From Methanobacteriota archaeon (GTDB taxonomy: Archaea > Halobacteriota > Methanomicrobia > Methanomicrobiales > Methanospirillaceae): DNA of 46,209 bases. Position 1 is the first letter of the stretch. Every line of letters starts with the position of its first letter. The notes under the pieces were generated by a model. It was not told the origin of the DNA, made no database searches, and saw only the letters and a program-made list of their open reading frames with translations. The position numbers and the translations under genes were made by a program. The DNA lies in the NCBI GenBank assembly GCA_029547145.1, contig JAKPPV010000031.1, positions 1 to 46,209 of the forward strand, written 5' to 3'. Of this stretch, positions 35,845-44,298 are shown in pieces.

Positions 35845-36645
35845 ATGATTCGAAGACTGCTTCTCCTGCTCTGCCTCGCCTCGCTTCTGACCGCGGGCGC
35901 CGCTGCCTACATCGTGACCATCGACGTGCCCCGGACCATACCTGCCGGGGATCCGATCATCGTGAACGGGACCTCGAACCTCCCGGTCGGGTTCACGACC
36001 GATCTCATCCTCTACCAGGGGATGGCGGAGCGCGCCCGCACGACGGTCGTCGTCCAGCCGGACCGGACGTTCGGTGCCACCTTCGAGACGGCAGGTCTGC
36101 CTCAGGGGGAGTACAAGGTCGAGCTCGAGCGGCAGCGGGATCCGACTCTCTACGGGTCCGCCTCGGTCACCGCCCGACCCGTCACCCTGGTCGACCGCTC
36201 GGGTGAGGTGACCATCACCTCCCCGTCGGCGCAGATCGACGTGGCGAACCTGACCGTCTCCGGGATCGCGCCCGGGAAGAAGAGCGGCTCGATCGGGATC
36301 GCCGTCTCGGGCCCCGGGAACTTTACCCATGCACCCGAGTACGTCCGGACCGACGGGTCCGGAGCGTTCTCCCTGGTCGTCGCGATACCGGGCCCCGGCG
36401 ATTACCGGGTCACGGTCCTCGACCAGAACGGTGTGATCACCCGGTTCCCGGTGACGGTTGCCACCGCACCGGAGACGACGGTCCCCACCACCGCGGCAAC
36501 ACCGTCGGTCGAGGTCACGCTGCCGCCCACCACCGCAACCACGACGACGGCACCGACCCCGACGCAGTCCGGTCCCTCGATCCTGCCGCTGGCCGGCCTT
36601 GGTCTCGCCCTCCTCACCTTCCGGTCCCTCAACCGGCGGCCCTGA
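35845..36645 (+). CDS. Secreted, membrane-anchored surface protein
   Basis: Protein of 266 residues with an N-terminal signal peptide (IRRLLLLLCLASLLTAGAAA), a beta-rich extracellular body of about 190 residues with N-glycosylation-type sites (NGTS, NFTH, NLTV), a Thr/Pro-rich stalk (about 215-240) and a C-terminal hydrophobic anchor followed by Arg residues. The organisation is typical of methanogen S-layer-associated proteins (DUF3821-like). No function can be assigned. It is divergent from the archaeosine gene. Confidence 0.75.
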   Translation: MIRRLLLLLCLASLLTAGAAAYIVTIDVPRTIPAGDPIIVNGTSNLPVGFTTDLILYQGMAERARTTVVVQPDRTFGATFETAGLPQGEYKVELERQRDPTLYGSASVTARPVTLVDRSGEVTITSPSAQIDVANLTVSGIAPGKKSGSIGIAVSGPGNFTHAPEYVRTDGSGAFSLVVAIPGPGDYRVTVLDQNGVITRFPVTVATAPETTVPTTAATPSVEVTLPPTTATTTTAPTPTQSGPSILPLAGLGLALLTFRSLNRRP

Positions 36646-36647
36646 TA

Positions 36648-37613
36648 TTATACCATTTTCTGGAGTGACACGAGGACCGCGTCCCCGAACTCCATGGTCG
36701 TGGCGGTTCCCCCCAGGTCCGGGGTCCGTTCACCGCGAAAGAGCACCGTCTCCACCGAGGAGCGGAGCAGGTGAGCGGCCCGGGGGTCCCCGAGGTGTTC
36801 GAGCAGCATCGCGGCGGAGAGGAGGGCAGCGGTCGGGTTGGCGATCCCGCGACCGGCGATGTCGGGTGCGGATCCATGGACGGGCTCGAAGAGGGCGTAC
36901 CGGTCCCCCAGGTTCGCGCTCGGCAGCAGACCGAGACCTCCGACGTGGAAGGCGGCGACGTCCGAGAGGATGTCCCCGAACATGTTCTCGACGAGGATCA
37001 CGTCGTAGCGTTCGGGGCGGCGGAGGACATCCAGGCAGAGGGCGTCGATGAAGGCGTCGTCGACGGCGACGCCCTCCCCGGCGGCGACCCCACGGGCGAT
37101 CTCGAGAAAGAACCGATCGGCCGCCAGGACGTTCGCCTTGTGGCCGATGGTGAGGTGGCGACGTCCGGCGGCGAGCCGGCATGCCGTGCGCGCGATCCGT
37201 TCGGTCCCTGTCCGCGTGATCACCCGCTCGGTGCAGGCGCGGTCGGCCTCGACCCGTTCCCTTCCCGCGTAGAGCCCCTCGGAGTTCTCCCGCACGACGA
37301 CCAGGTCGGCCCCCCCTCCCCGGATCGGACGGATGTTCGCGAAGAGCCCGAGGGCGCGGCGGAGGGCAAGGACGACGCTCGGATATTCACCATTCGGGGC
37401 CGACTGGACCGCACCGAAGAGGACCGCGTCGACCGAGCGGAGGAGCTCCAGGTCGCGATCATCGAGCGCCGTGCCGGTACGGCGCCACCGCTCGAACCCC
37501 AGTTCCAGCCGGACCTGCTCCCAGTCCGGGCGGAGCACGGAGAGGGCCCGGGCGGCCACAGGAATCACCTCCTTCCCGATCCCGTCGCCCTCGACCACCG
37601 CGATCCGGGTCAT
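36648..37613 (-). CDS. aksF: Homoisocitrate/isopropylmalate-type dehydrogenase (AksF)
   Basis: NAD-dependent beta-decarboxylating dehydrogenase of 321 residues. It shows [32 protein letters not shown], the catalytic/metal region TIGHKANVL and VDDAFIDAL, then [13 protein letters not shown] and [18 protein letters not shown], the complete IPMDH/HICDH set. In this operon with aksA, aksD and aksE it most likely oxidises homoisocitrate and its C7/C8 homologues to 2-oxoadipate, -pimelate and -suberate for coenzyme B. The ATG at 37613 overlaps the stop of the preceding gene (ATGA). Role in leucine synthesis cannot be fully excluded. Confidence 0.85.
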   Translation of the reverse strand: MTRIAVVEGDGIGKEVIPVAARALSVLRPDWEQVRLELGFERWRRTGTALDDRDLELLRSVDAVLFGAVQSAPNGEYPSVVLALRRALGLFANIRPIRGGGADLVVVRENSEGLYAGRERVEADRACTERVITRTGTERIARTACRLAAGRRHLTIGHKANVLAADRFFLEIARGVAAGEGVAVDDAFIDALCLDVLRRPERYDVILVENMFGDILSDVAAFHVGGLGLLPSANLGDRYALFEPVHGSAPDIAGRGIANPTAALLSAAMLLEHLGDPRAAHLLRSSVETVLFRGERTPDLGGTATTMEFGDAVLVSLQKMV

Positions 37614-38407
37614 CCCCTCTCCTCCAGGGCGGATGCCAGGTCCCGCAGTGCATCCAGGACGACGAGTGGTGTCGCACCCCAGTGCACCACCGTCCCGAGG
37701 TGGCCGTCGACCGCCTGCAGTCCCGTCCGCTCGGAACGGCAGCACCGGGTGATGAACGGGCCGGTATCGACCCTGCAGACGGGACAGGTCTCCACGACCT
37801 CTGCATCGACACGGTAGGTCTCCTGCAGGAGCTCGCGCCCGGTCTGGCAGCAGGCGATCCGTTCACCCTCGAGAGGCCCGTCGCGATCGAGCGACCGGGC
37901 GAGCCCCGCGGCACGGCATGGATAGGTCCCGGCCCCGGTATCCCGGAGGTCGCGCACGTGATACTCGAAGGCGATGCCGAGCTCGCCGGAGAGACCGGCG
38001 CTGGCGAGGTCGGCACAGATCGCGGCGAGGGTCGGGACAGGCGGTTCGACGTCGTAGACGTGGACGGTCCAGAACACCTCCTCGTCGGGGTCGAGGACGA
38101 AGGTGACGTGCTCGTCCCTCCCGAAGAAGACGGTGCACCGCCGGCCCGCCTGACGCGCGAGCCGGACGAGGGTGGGCCGGTCCGCGAGCCCGACCCGCCC
38201 CGGATACACCGCCACCTCGTCCGCGGAGACGACGAGGGACTCGCTCCGTATCGGCCTCATGAGGCCTGTGGCCTCCGGGTCCGGTTCAACACGGAGGATG
38301 TCGTAGGAGTCCCCGGACGGGCGGAGCAGGTACCGGGTGAGAAAATACACCCGGTCCCCGCAGGGACGGGAGGACGCGAAGCCGACCTCCCGGTACCCGG
38401 CGATCAC
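37610..38407 (-). CDS. Conserved protein of unknown function inside the coenzyme B operon
   Basis: Protein of 265 residues between aksE and aksF. The GTG at 38407 overlaps the aksE stop (GTGA), and its own stop overlaps the aksF start (ATGA), so it is firmly part of the operon. I do not recognise a characterised family. It looks globular and beta-rich in the first half (REVGFASSRPCGDRVYFLTRYLL, EVAVYPGRVG), and ends with a Cys cluster: ACCQTG, then ETCPVCRVDTG and ITRCCRSE, which may bind zinc or iron-sulfur. There is no signal peptide or membrane segment. Position implies a role in coenzyme B synthesis. Confidence 0.8.
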   Translation of the reverse strand: MIAGYREVGFASSRPCGDRVYFLTRYLLRPSGDSYDILRVEPDPEATGLMRPIRSESLVVSADEVAVYPGRVGLADRPTLVRLARQAGRRCTVFFGRDEHVTFVLDPDEEVFWTVHVYDVEPPVPTLAAICADLASAGLSGELGIAFEYHVRDLRDTGAGTYPCRAAGLARSLDRDGPLEGERIACCQTGRELLQETYRVDAEVVETCPVCRVDTGPFITRCCRSERTGLQAVDGHLGTVVHWGATPLVVLDALRDLASALEERG

Positions 38408-38877
38408 GCACCTCTCCGCAGGAGTTCGACGAGCCCGCCCGCCTCCAGGATCGCCTGCATCCTCTGCGAGAGCGGCCTGCACGCGACCGGCGGGCGCGTC
38501 CCGGCCCGCACGAGGCCTGCGGCCAGGTCCAGCTCGACCATCTCCCCTTCGGAGCAGTCGAGTACCGCCTCCGCCACCGGGAGACCGAGGTTGACCGCGT
38601 TCCGGAAGAAGATCCGGGCGAAGGACGGGGCCACCACGGCGACCACACCGGCGTCGCGGAGGGCGCGGGCCGCCTGCTCGCGCGACGAGCCGCATCCGAA
38701 GTTGGGTCCGGCGACCAGGACCGTCCCGGCCAGCCGCCCGGCGAGGGTGGGGTCCAGGTCCTCGAAGGCGTGGGCGACCCACGTCGAGGGGTCCCTGGTC
38801 CGGAGGTACCGCCCGGCGATGATCAGGTCCGTATCCACGTCTGCGGGAAGGAGGATTGCCGGTCCGCGAAGCCTCAC
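38404..38877 (-). CDS. aksE: Homoaconitase small subunit (AksE)
   Basis: Swivelling small subunit of the hydrolyase, 157 residues. It contains ADVDTDLIIAGRYLRT and the family GPNFGCGSSREQA motif. Residues 24-27 are Y-L-R-T. In the characterised methanogen homoaconitase small subunit this loop is YLRT, with Arg 26 contacting the distal carboxylate, while isopropylmalate isomerase has YLVY, so the loop argues for homoaconitase. The GTG start at 38877 overlaps the aksD stop (GTGA). Confidence 0.88.
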   Translation of the reverse strand: MRLRGPAILLPADVDTDLIIAGRYLRTRDPSTWVAHAFEDLDPTLAGRLAGTVLVAGPNFGCGSSREQAARALRDAGVVAVVAPSFARIFFRNAVNLGLPVAEAVLDCSEGEMVELDLAAGLVRAGTRPPVACRPLSQRMQAILEAGGLVELLRRGA

Positions 38878-40085
38878 GGCACTCCCTCCGGTGAAGTGAG
38901 TGCACCGGCGAGCGCGGTCGCTGCCGCGGTGGCGACCGATCCCAGAAAGACCTCTCCGCCGACGCCCATCCGGTTCGTAAAGTTCCTGTTTGCGGTCGAG
39001 AGGCAGACCTCCCCCTCGCCGATCACGCCGAGGTGGGTGCCGAGACACGGTCCGCAGCCCGGCGGTCCGATCGTGACACCGGCCTCGAGGAGCCGTTCGG
39101 CCACACCGGTTCTCACCGCCTCCAGGAGCGTGCGGCGCGACGCCGGGACGACGATCGTCCGGACCCTGACCCGCTTCCCCTGAAGGAGGGCAGCGAGCCT
39201 CTCCAGATCCTCGAACCGACCGTTCGTGCAGGTCCCGACGAAGACCTGGTCGACCGGCGTCCCCTCCACCTCCGTGACGGGCCGGACCGTATCGACCCGT
39301 CCCGGAAGCGCCACGACCGGTTCGATCCCGCCGAGGTCGATCGTCATCTCCCGGGCGTACTCCCCCTCCTCGGGGTGCTGGACGGACACATTGTGGCCGA
39401 AACCGGCCAGGTAGCGCCGGGTCACCTCGTCGGCGTAGAAGAGTCCGGCCTTCGCACCGGCCTCGATCGCGAGATTGGCGCAGGTCATCCGGCCGGCGAT
39501 CGAGAGCGTTTGCGCCCCCTCGCCCACGAACTCGAGTGCACGGTAGGTCGCACCGTCCATCCCGAGCCTGCCGACGTAACTGAGCGCGAGGTCCTTCGGT
39601 TCGGCCATCCCTCCGAGCCGGCCCACGAGTTCGACCCGGATCGTCTCGGGTACCCGCAGCCAGGTCTCCCCGGTCGCCCAGATCGCGGCCATGTCCGTCG
39701 CCCCGACCCCGGTTGCAAACGCGCCGAACGCCCCGAGGGTGCACGTATGGGAGTCGGCGCCGATCACCAGTTCTCCTGGCAGGACGTGCCCCTCCCCCAT
39801 CAGCTGGTGGCAGATCCCCTCCCCCACATCGGAGAAGGAGAGCCCGTGTTCCCTCGCGAACCGGCGAAGATCGGCCTGGAGATCGGCCGTCACCGAGGTG
39901 TTCGCCGGGGCCAGGTGGTCGAAGAGCACCGAGATCCGGTCGGGATAGGCGAGGTCCCTCCCGATCTCCCGGAAGGTCCCGAGGGTGAGGACGCCGGTTC
40001 CGTCGTGGACGAAGGCCCGGTCGACCTTCCGGTCGACGCAGGTCCCGGCGGGCGCGTCCAGGATCCGCTCGGAGAGGGTCGCCAT
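38874..40085 (-). CDS. aksD: Homoaconitase large subunit (AksD)
   Basis: Large [4Fe-4S] subunit, 403 residues, dehydrating and rehydrating homocitrate and its longer homologues together with AksE. Conserved blocks are VIGADSHTCTLGAFGAFATGVG (about 108-128), FVGTCTNGRFEDL and PPGCGPCLG; the cluster ligands are C286, C344 and C347. The ATG at 40085 overlaps the aksA stop (ATGA). Members of this family are otherwise called LeuC; the operon and AksE loop support the Aks assignment. Confidence 0.88.
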   Translation of the reverse strand: MATLSERILDAPAGTCVDRKVDRAFVHDGTGVLTLGTFREIGRDLAYPDRISVLFDHLAPANTSVTADLQADLRRFAREHGLSFSDVGEGICHQLMGEGHVLPGELVIGADSHTCTLGAFGAFATGVGATDMAAIWATGETWLRVPETIRVELVGRLGGMAEPKDLALSYVGRLGMDGATYRALEFVGEGAQTLSIAGRMTCANLAIEAGAKAGLFYADEVTRRYLAGFGHNVSVQHPEEGEYAREMTIDLGGIEPVVALPGRVDTVRPVTEVEGTPVDQVFVGTCTNGRFEDLERLAALLQGKRVRVRTIVVPASRRTLLEAVRTGVAERLLEAGVTIGPPGCGPCLGTHLGVIGEGEVCLSTANRNFTNRMGVGGEVFLGSVATAAATALAGALTSPEGVP

Positions 40086-41209
40086 CAGGCCGCTCCCCGG
40101 ACCTGCTCGATCAGCTCGACGAGCACCTCGGGGGTGACGCAGCACTTCTGTTCGCTCCGCTCCTTGACGAGCGCGAGCACCCGCCCGATCTGGTCGGCGT
40201 CGAGCGGGTAACCCAGGGAGGCGGCGACGTACTCGAGTGCCTTCCTGCCCGTGTGCTTCCCGAGGAGAAAGTGCCGCTTCGCCCCGACCAACGCGGGATG
40301 GACATACTCGTAGCAGTCGGGGTCTTTCAGCATCGCCGCGATGTGTATCCCGCTCTCGTGGGCGAAGGCATGCTCACCCACCACGGGGTGGGTCTTCGAG
40401 ACGGGGATCCCGGAGCAGCGGGCGACGAGGGCGGAGAGCGCGGGGAGGTGTTCGAGCTCATAGCGGTCCACGCCGACTTTGAGCCGGAGGGTCACGAGCA
40501 CCTCCTCGAGCCGGGCGTTGCCGGCCCGCTCGCCGATTCCGTTCACGGTCGTGTGGAGCTGGAACGCACCTGCCTCTGCGGCGGCGATCGTGTTCGCGGT
40601 CGCCATGCCCAGATCGTTGTGGCAGTGGGCGCAGACCGGCACGGGGCTCGCCTCGACGAGCCGGCCCATCACCCGGTGGATCTCCAGCGGGGTGAGGCAT
40701 CCGACCGTGTCCGCGAACGACACGAGGGCGGCGCCGTGGGCTCCCCCTGCCCGATACATCTCGACGAGGAAGTCGGGATCGGTCCGGGAGGCGTCCTCGG
40801 CCGCGAACCGTACCTGGAGGCCATGGTCGCGGGCGTAATCGACGATCCCGAGCGCCTCGGCGAGGACCTCCTCCCGGGGCCTGCCGTACTTGTGGCGAAT
40901 GTGCAGGTCCGAGGTCGCGAAGAAGATGCTGACCATGTCCACATCGGTCTCGAGCGCGGCGTCCACGTCCTCCCGCCGTGCCCGGGCGAGGCAGCAGATA
41001 CGGGCGTCCAGGCCGAGAGCGGTCACGGCCCGGACGCATGACTTCTCGTAGGTCGATACGGCGGGGAACCCCGCCTCGATCACCTCGATGCCGATTCGGT
41101 CGAGGAGGGTCGCGATCGACGCCTTCTCCTCGCAGGTGAACGAGACGCCAGGGGTCTGCTCTCCGTCCCTGAGCGTCACGTCGCAGATCTCAATATTCCA
41201 CGGTTCCAT
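40085..41209 (-). CDS. aksA: Homocitrate synthase family protein (AksA)
   Basis: Condenses acetyl-CoA with 2-oxoglutarate, and then with 2-oxoadipate and 2-oxopimelate, in the chain-extension route to 2-oxosuberate. The 374 residues have the signature DVTLRDGEQTPGVSF near 10-24, GIEVIEAGFPAVS, the HxH metal motif in VCAHCHNDLGMA, and NGIGERAGNA. I choose the ATG at 41209 (with GGAG 9-6 nt upstream) over one at 41221. It overlaps the upstream ThDP gene by 20 nt. Citramalate or isopropylmalate synthase is less likely given the partners. Confidence 0.86.
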   Translation of the reverse strand: MEPWNIEICDVTLRDGEQTPGVSFTCEEKASIATLLDRIGIEVIEAGFPAVSTYEKSCVRAVTALGLDARICCLARARREDVDAALETDVDMVSIFFATSDLHIRHKYGRPREEVLAEALGIVDYARDHGLQVRFAAEDASRTDPDFLVEMYRAGGAHGAALVSFADTVGCLTPLEIHRVMGRLVEASPVPVCAHCHNDLGMATANTIAAAEAGAFQLHTTVNGIGERAGNARLEEVLVTLRLKVGVDRYELEHLPALSALVARCSGIPVSKTHPVVGEHAFAHESGIHIAAMLKDPDCYEYVHPALVGAKRHFLLGKHTGRKALEYVAASLGYPLDADQIGRVLALVKERSEQKCCVTPEVLVELIEQVRGAA

Positions 41210-42458
41210 AACGGGCTCCATCGGGGCAGCGGCCCCGGATGATCACGGTCGTCGGTCGTTCGGGGGGGACGAGGACCCTCCTCAGGGCCTCGTGATCGTC
41301 AGCCTCCACCACGGCAGGCCCCGACCAGTCGAGGAAGGCGGCGACGTCGGGGGAGGCCTGCCGCCCGGTCATCGCCAGGCACCGGTTCTGAAGGATGACG
41401 GCGAGGAGCGGGGTACCGGTCGCATAGGCCTCGATCAGTGCGTTGATGCCCGAGTGGAGGAAGGCGTAGTCCCCCGAGAGGGCCACCCCCGTGCTGGTCG
41501 CCGCGACCCCGATCGAAGATCCGAGGCCAAAACCGGGGATACCGTGCTCGTACGGCGGCGCGAGGGCGAAAAGTGCGCATCCGGTGTCACAGACCGGCAC
41601 GAGTCCGCGCTCCCTGAGGAGCGCGATCGCCGGTCCGAACGGGCATCCGGGGCAGAGGGTGCTCCGCCGTCCGCGCCGTTGATAGGTCTCGGGCTCCCCG
41701 GCGTCGGGCGGAGGGTGCAGGTGTCGGTGTTCCTGGACGAACGGCCGGCCCAGCTCCCGGATGGGCACCGGGCCAATTCCTCCCGGCGGGGGGTAGACCG
41801 TGGTGATCCTGGCGGCCCCCCCGGACGCACCGACCCCCGTCTCCCCGGCGCCGGGTCGGTTGAGCCGCGATCCGGTCGACCAGGAGAAGAGGGCCCGGGT
41901 CCCGCGTCGCGCCCGCTGGTACCGTCCCCGGTGGGTGAGGTCGAGCCCGGGACGCGGGCGGGCCCGGACCTCGCGCAGGAGGGGGTCTCCTTGCAGTCCT
42001 CCCTCGAGGAGGGGCGGCGTCAACCGGACGAGCACCACGCGGGAGTGGGTCTCGGAGAGCCGGAACGCCTCCTCGACGCACTCGAGCGCGTTCCCGTGCC
42101 CGGGCTCGATCACCGGGACTTCCGCCACCTCCCCGTAGTACCGGGAGTCCTGCACGTTCTCGGACCAGCGGCCGTCGAGGTCATCCCCCACCAGCACGAC
42201 CACGCCGGCCGAGAGACCCTGCGTGGTCGCCTGGACCAGTGGGTCGGCACAGGCGTTCAGGCCGACATGCTTGACGATCAGTCCCGCTCTCCTCCCCACC
42301 AGGGAGTGACCCAGGCAGTGCTCGAGCCCGACCTTCTCGTTCACGGGAAGTCGTGCCCCCACCGCATCCACGAGGCCGGTGACCGGGAACCCCGGGACCC
42401 CGTACCAGTGGTCCGCGGCGAGCCGGCAGGCCTCGGCGAGCCTTCGTTCCGCCGTCAC
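41190..42458 (-). CDS. IorA-like thiamine-diphosphate enzyme without ferredoxin domain
   Basis: Protein of 422 residues resembling the alpha subunit of indolepyruvate ferredoxin oxidoreductase. The PYR-type half has PVNEKVGLEHCLGHSL with the conserved Glu at 46 and VKHVGLNACADPL; the PP-type half has CPGCPFGPAIA (C269, C272), VCDTGC and the ThDP/Mg motif from GDYAF (329) to N358. IorA normally ends with a two-cluster ferredoxin domain and pairs with IorB; both are missing. That suggests non-oxidative decarboxylation of a 2-oxoacid. In this operon 2-oxosuberate is the obvious candidate. The GTG start at 42458 overlaps the upstream stop (GTGA). Confidence 0.8.
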   Translation of the reverse strand: MTAERRLAEACRLAADHWYGVPGFPVTGLVDAVGARLPVNEKVGLEHCLGHSLVGRRAGLIVKHVGLNACADPLVQATTQGLSAGVVVLVGDDLDGRWSENVQDSRYYGEVAEVPVIEPGHGNALECVEEAFRLSETHSRVVLVRLTPPLLEGGLQGDPLLREVRARPRPGLDLTHRGRYQRARRGTRALFSWSTGSRLNRPGAGETGVGASGGAARITTVYPPPGGIGPVPIRELGRPFVQEHRHLHPPPDAGEPETYQRRGRRSTLCPGCPFGPAIALLRERGLVPVCDTGCALFALAPPYEHGIPGFGLGSSIGVAATSTGVALSGDYAFLHSGINALIEAYATGTPLLAVILQNRCLAMTGRQASPDVAAFLDWSGPAVVEADDHEALRRVLVPPERPTTVIIRGRCPDGARYGTVEY

Positions 42459-43423
42459 AGGTCCCTCCAGGGGGCGATGTCGCACCCCGTGCAGGCACCG
42501 CACATGGTGAGGGCCCCGCCCCCGTCGAACCCCGCCTCTCTCAGACGTGCCTGGAGGTGTCGGGCCGCACGGTCCAGGAGGACCGTGCCGGGTCGTCCGT
42601 ACCCGATGCACCCGGCGACCGGGTTGAGCGGCCGGAGCACGGGGACCACCCCCATCCCCACGAGGAGATCGATACAGCCGGACAGCTCGTCCCATGACTC
42701 GCCGAGACCGACGATCACGTTGGAGAAGACACGTCCCCGTCCGAAGAGCGTCACCGAGGAGGCGAGCGCATCGAGCACCCCGTCGTACGGGAGCCCGGGG
42801 CAGTGCTGTTCGAAGAGTGCAGGGGTCGAGGTCTCCAGGTTGAACTTCACCTCGCGCACCCCGAGTGCATGCAACCTCTCCGGGGTGTCGGCCGCGGGAA
42901 AGATCGAGACCCCGATCGGGAGGCCGAACTCCGTCAGGGCGCGAACGACCTGGCAGACGTAGTCCGATTCCTCCTCGATCGACTCCAGGATCCCACTGGT
43001 CAGGGCGATCGCATCGATCCGGGCACGGACCTTCGAGACAAGGTCGACACACTCCTCGATCGACCGGCGCCTCCCCTCCCGGAGCGGGACACTGCAATAC
43101 CGGCAGCGGTACCGGCAGACGGGCGAGACCGTGATGAAGGCCTGGCGGGGACAGTGCAGCCCGACCGGTTCGATGCGACCCTCGATCTCCTCGCCCCCGC
43201 AGTGCAGGACTCCCCGACCGTCGGGATACGCCACGAGGGTGAGTGGTGCCTCGTCGGCGATCGGGAGCCGGACCCGTCCCTGGCCGATGGAGAAGAAGAC
43301 CGCCCCCCGTCCGCCGGCGCCCGGTCCGGCGGTCGAGTCGGCTACGGCGTGTTCCGGGAGCCTCCCCACGACCCGGCACCCGCCCGCAGCGAGCGCCTCC
43401 TCCTTCAACCTGATCCACTGCAC
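42455..43423 (-). CDS. Radical SAM enzyme with C-terminal extra cysteine cluster
   Basis: Radical SAM protein of 322 residues. The [4Fe-4S]-SAM motif is C103-x3-C107-x2-C110 (SPVCRYRCRYC). LTSGIL and VKFNLETSTPALFEQ resemble the biotin synthase/lyase-type barrel. The last 15 residues hold C308, C311 and C314 (MCGACTGCD), a likely second iron-sulfur site. Residues 1-95 are an N-terminal domain I do not recognise. It overlaps marker-11 upstream by 19 nt and the ThDP gene downstream by 4 nt. The start is a GTG. Reaction unknown; sulfur insertion is a possibility. Confidence 0.8.
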   Translation of the reverse strand: MQWIRLKEEALAAGGCRVVGRLPEHAVADSTAGPGAGGRGAVFFSIGQGRVRLPIADEAPLTLVAYPDGRGVLHCGGEEIEGRIEPVGLHCPRQAFITVSPVCRYRCRYCSVPLREGRRRSIEECVDLVSKVRARIDAIALTSGILESIEEESDYVCQVVRALTEFGLPIGVSIFPAADTPERLHALGVREVKFNLETSTPALFEQHCPGLPYDGVLDALASSVTLFGRGRVFSNVIVGLGESWDELSGCIDLLVGMGVVPVLRPLNPVAGCIGYGRPGTVLLDRAARHLQARLREAGFDGGGALTMCGACTGCDIAPWRDL

Positions 43424-44298
43424 AACTCGAGCGCCTCCTCGTAGCGGGTGTAGAAGGGGATCGCCGCGATCGCACCGATCAGACCCCGTCCGTCCAGGTG
43501 GACCGAGAGCCCCTCCGTCTCCCGCACCCGGTCGATGGCCCTGCGGTCCACCTCGCCACGCTTCACCGCCCCGGCGAACGGGAGCAGGGCACCGGGGTCG
43601 AAGCCCGTGAAGACCGCCATCCCCGTCTCGCCCGAGAGCGTGTGCTCCTCGAGCAGGGACCGGACCCGGGCGGCGAGTGCCTCGGGTTCGCCCGAGGCGA
43701 ACTCGAGGACGACGGCGACGCAGTTCTTGGTCCGGAACCGGACGGGGAAGAGCTGCACGATCGTGTGCGAGAGGTAGACATCATCGTCGTTCTCCACCGC
43801 CCGACCGATCCGGTGGGCGAGTGTCCAGGTGGCCCCCTCCTCGGGAGTGTCGGTATCGTCGATCCCGATCAGCACCCGCTTCCGTTCCGGAAGCCAGACC
43901 GTCGCCCCCGCCCGGCGCCCGCCGCCACAGGGATCCGCCTGGGCACGGGCGATCCCACTGGCGGCAGCGCGCGAGCCTGCCGCCCCGACGCCGCCTCCGC
44001 CGAGCCCGACGTAGGTGACCGCCACCTGCCCGTCGCTCCGCGCCACTCCGGAGATCCCCGCCGGGAACCGGGACCCCTCGAGTGGGAGGTCCACCTGCCC
44101 CTCGCGGAGAAGGTACCGCATGGTGGGACCGATGCACCGCACCATCCGGACGAGGGGGCTCTTCCGGTAGTGGTGGCGGGACCACATCGCACCGCCGAGG
44201 CAGTCGTAGAACTCCACCAGCTCCACCTCCCCCGGCCCGCCGCACACGGCGACGAGCCGCCGGTAGGGAACCGTGTACGGATCAGAGATGCTCGCCAT
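43405..44298 (-). CDS. Methanogenesis marker protein 11 (TiaS-like domain)
   Basis: Protein of 297 residues matching the methanogen-specific marker 11 family from its start (DPYTVPYRRLVAVC..., FYDCLGGAMWSRHHYRKSP) through TYVGLGGGGVGAA to the nucleotide-binding IGIDDTDTPEEGATWTLAH. That last block is shared with tRNA(Ile2) agmatinylcytidine synthetase (TiaS). The later FRTKNCVAVVLEFA is also shared with its upstream neighbour. Function is unknown. The ATG at 44298 overlaps the upstream gene by 17 nt. Confidence 0.83.
   Translation of the reverse strand: MASISDPYTVPYRRLVAVCGGPGEVELVEFYDCLGGAMWSRHHYRKSPLVRMVRCIGPTMRYLLREGQVDLPLEGSRFPAGISGVARSDGQVAVTYVGLGGGGVGAAGSRAAASGIARAQADPCGGGRRAGATVWLPERKRVLIGIDDTDTPEEGATWTLAHRIGRAVENDDDVYLSHTIVQLFPVRFRTKNCVAVVLEFASGEPEALAARVRSLLEEHTLSGETGMAVFTGFDPGALLPFAGAVKRGEVDRRAIDRVRETEGLSVHLDGRGLIGAIAAIPFYTRYEEALELCSGSG

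Noticed and set aside
36648-41209. leuABCD-type leucine operon
   Set aside because: AksE has the YLRT loop and AksA resembles homocitrate synthase; the operon also includes methanogen-specific genes. Leucine function remains possible but less likely.
41088-42962. 624-codon plus-strand open frame
   Set aside because: Antisense to the ThDP and radical SAM genes; biased composition and no domain.
42459-43475. Longer ThDP protein fused to upstream sequence (761 codons)
   Set aside because: The upstream part is the radical SAM gene in another frame. The GTGA overlap at 42455-42458 gives the true start.
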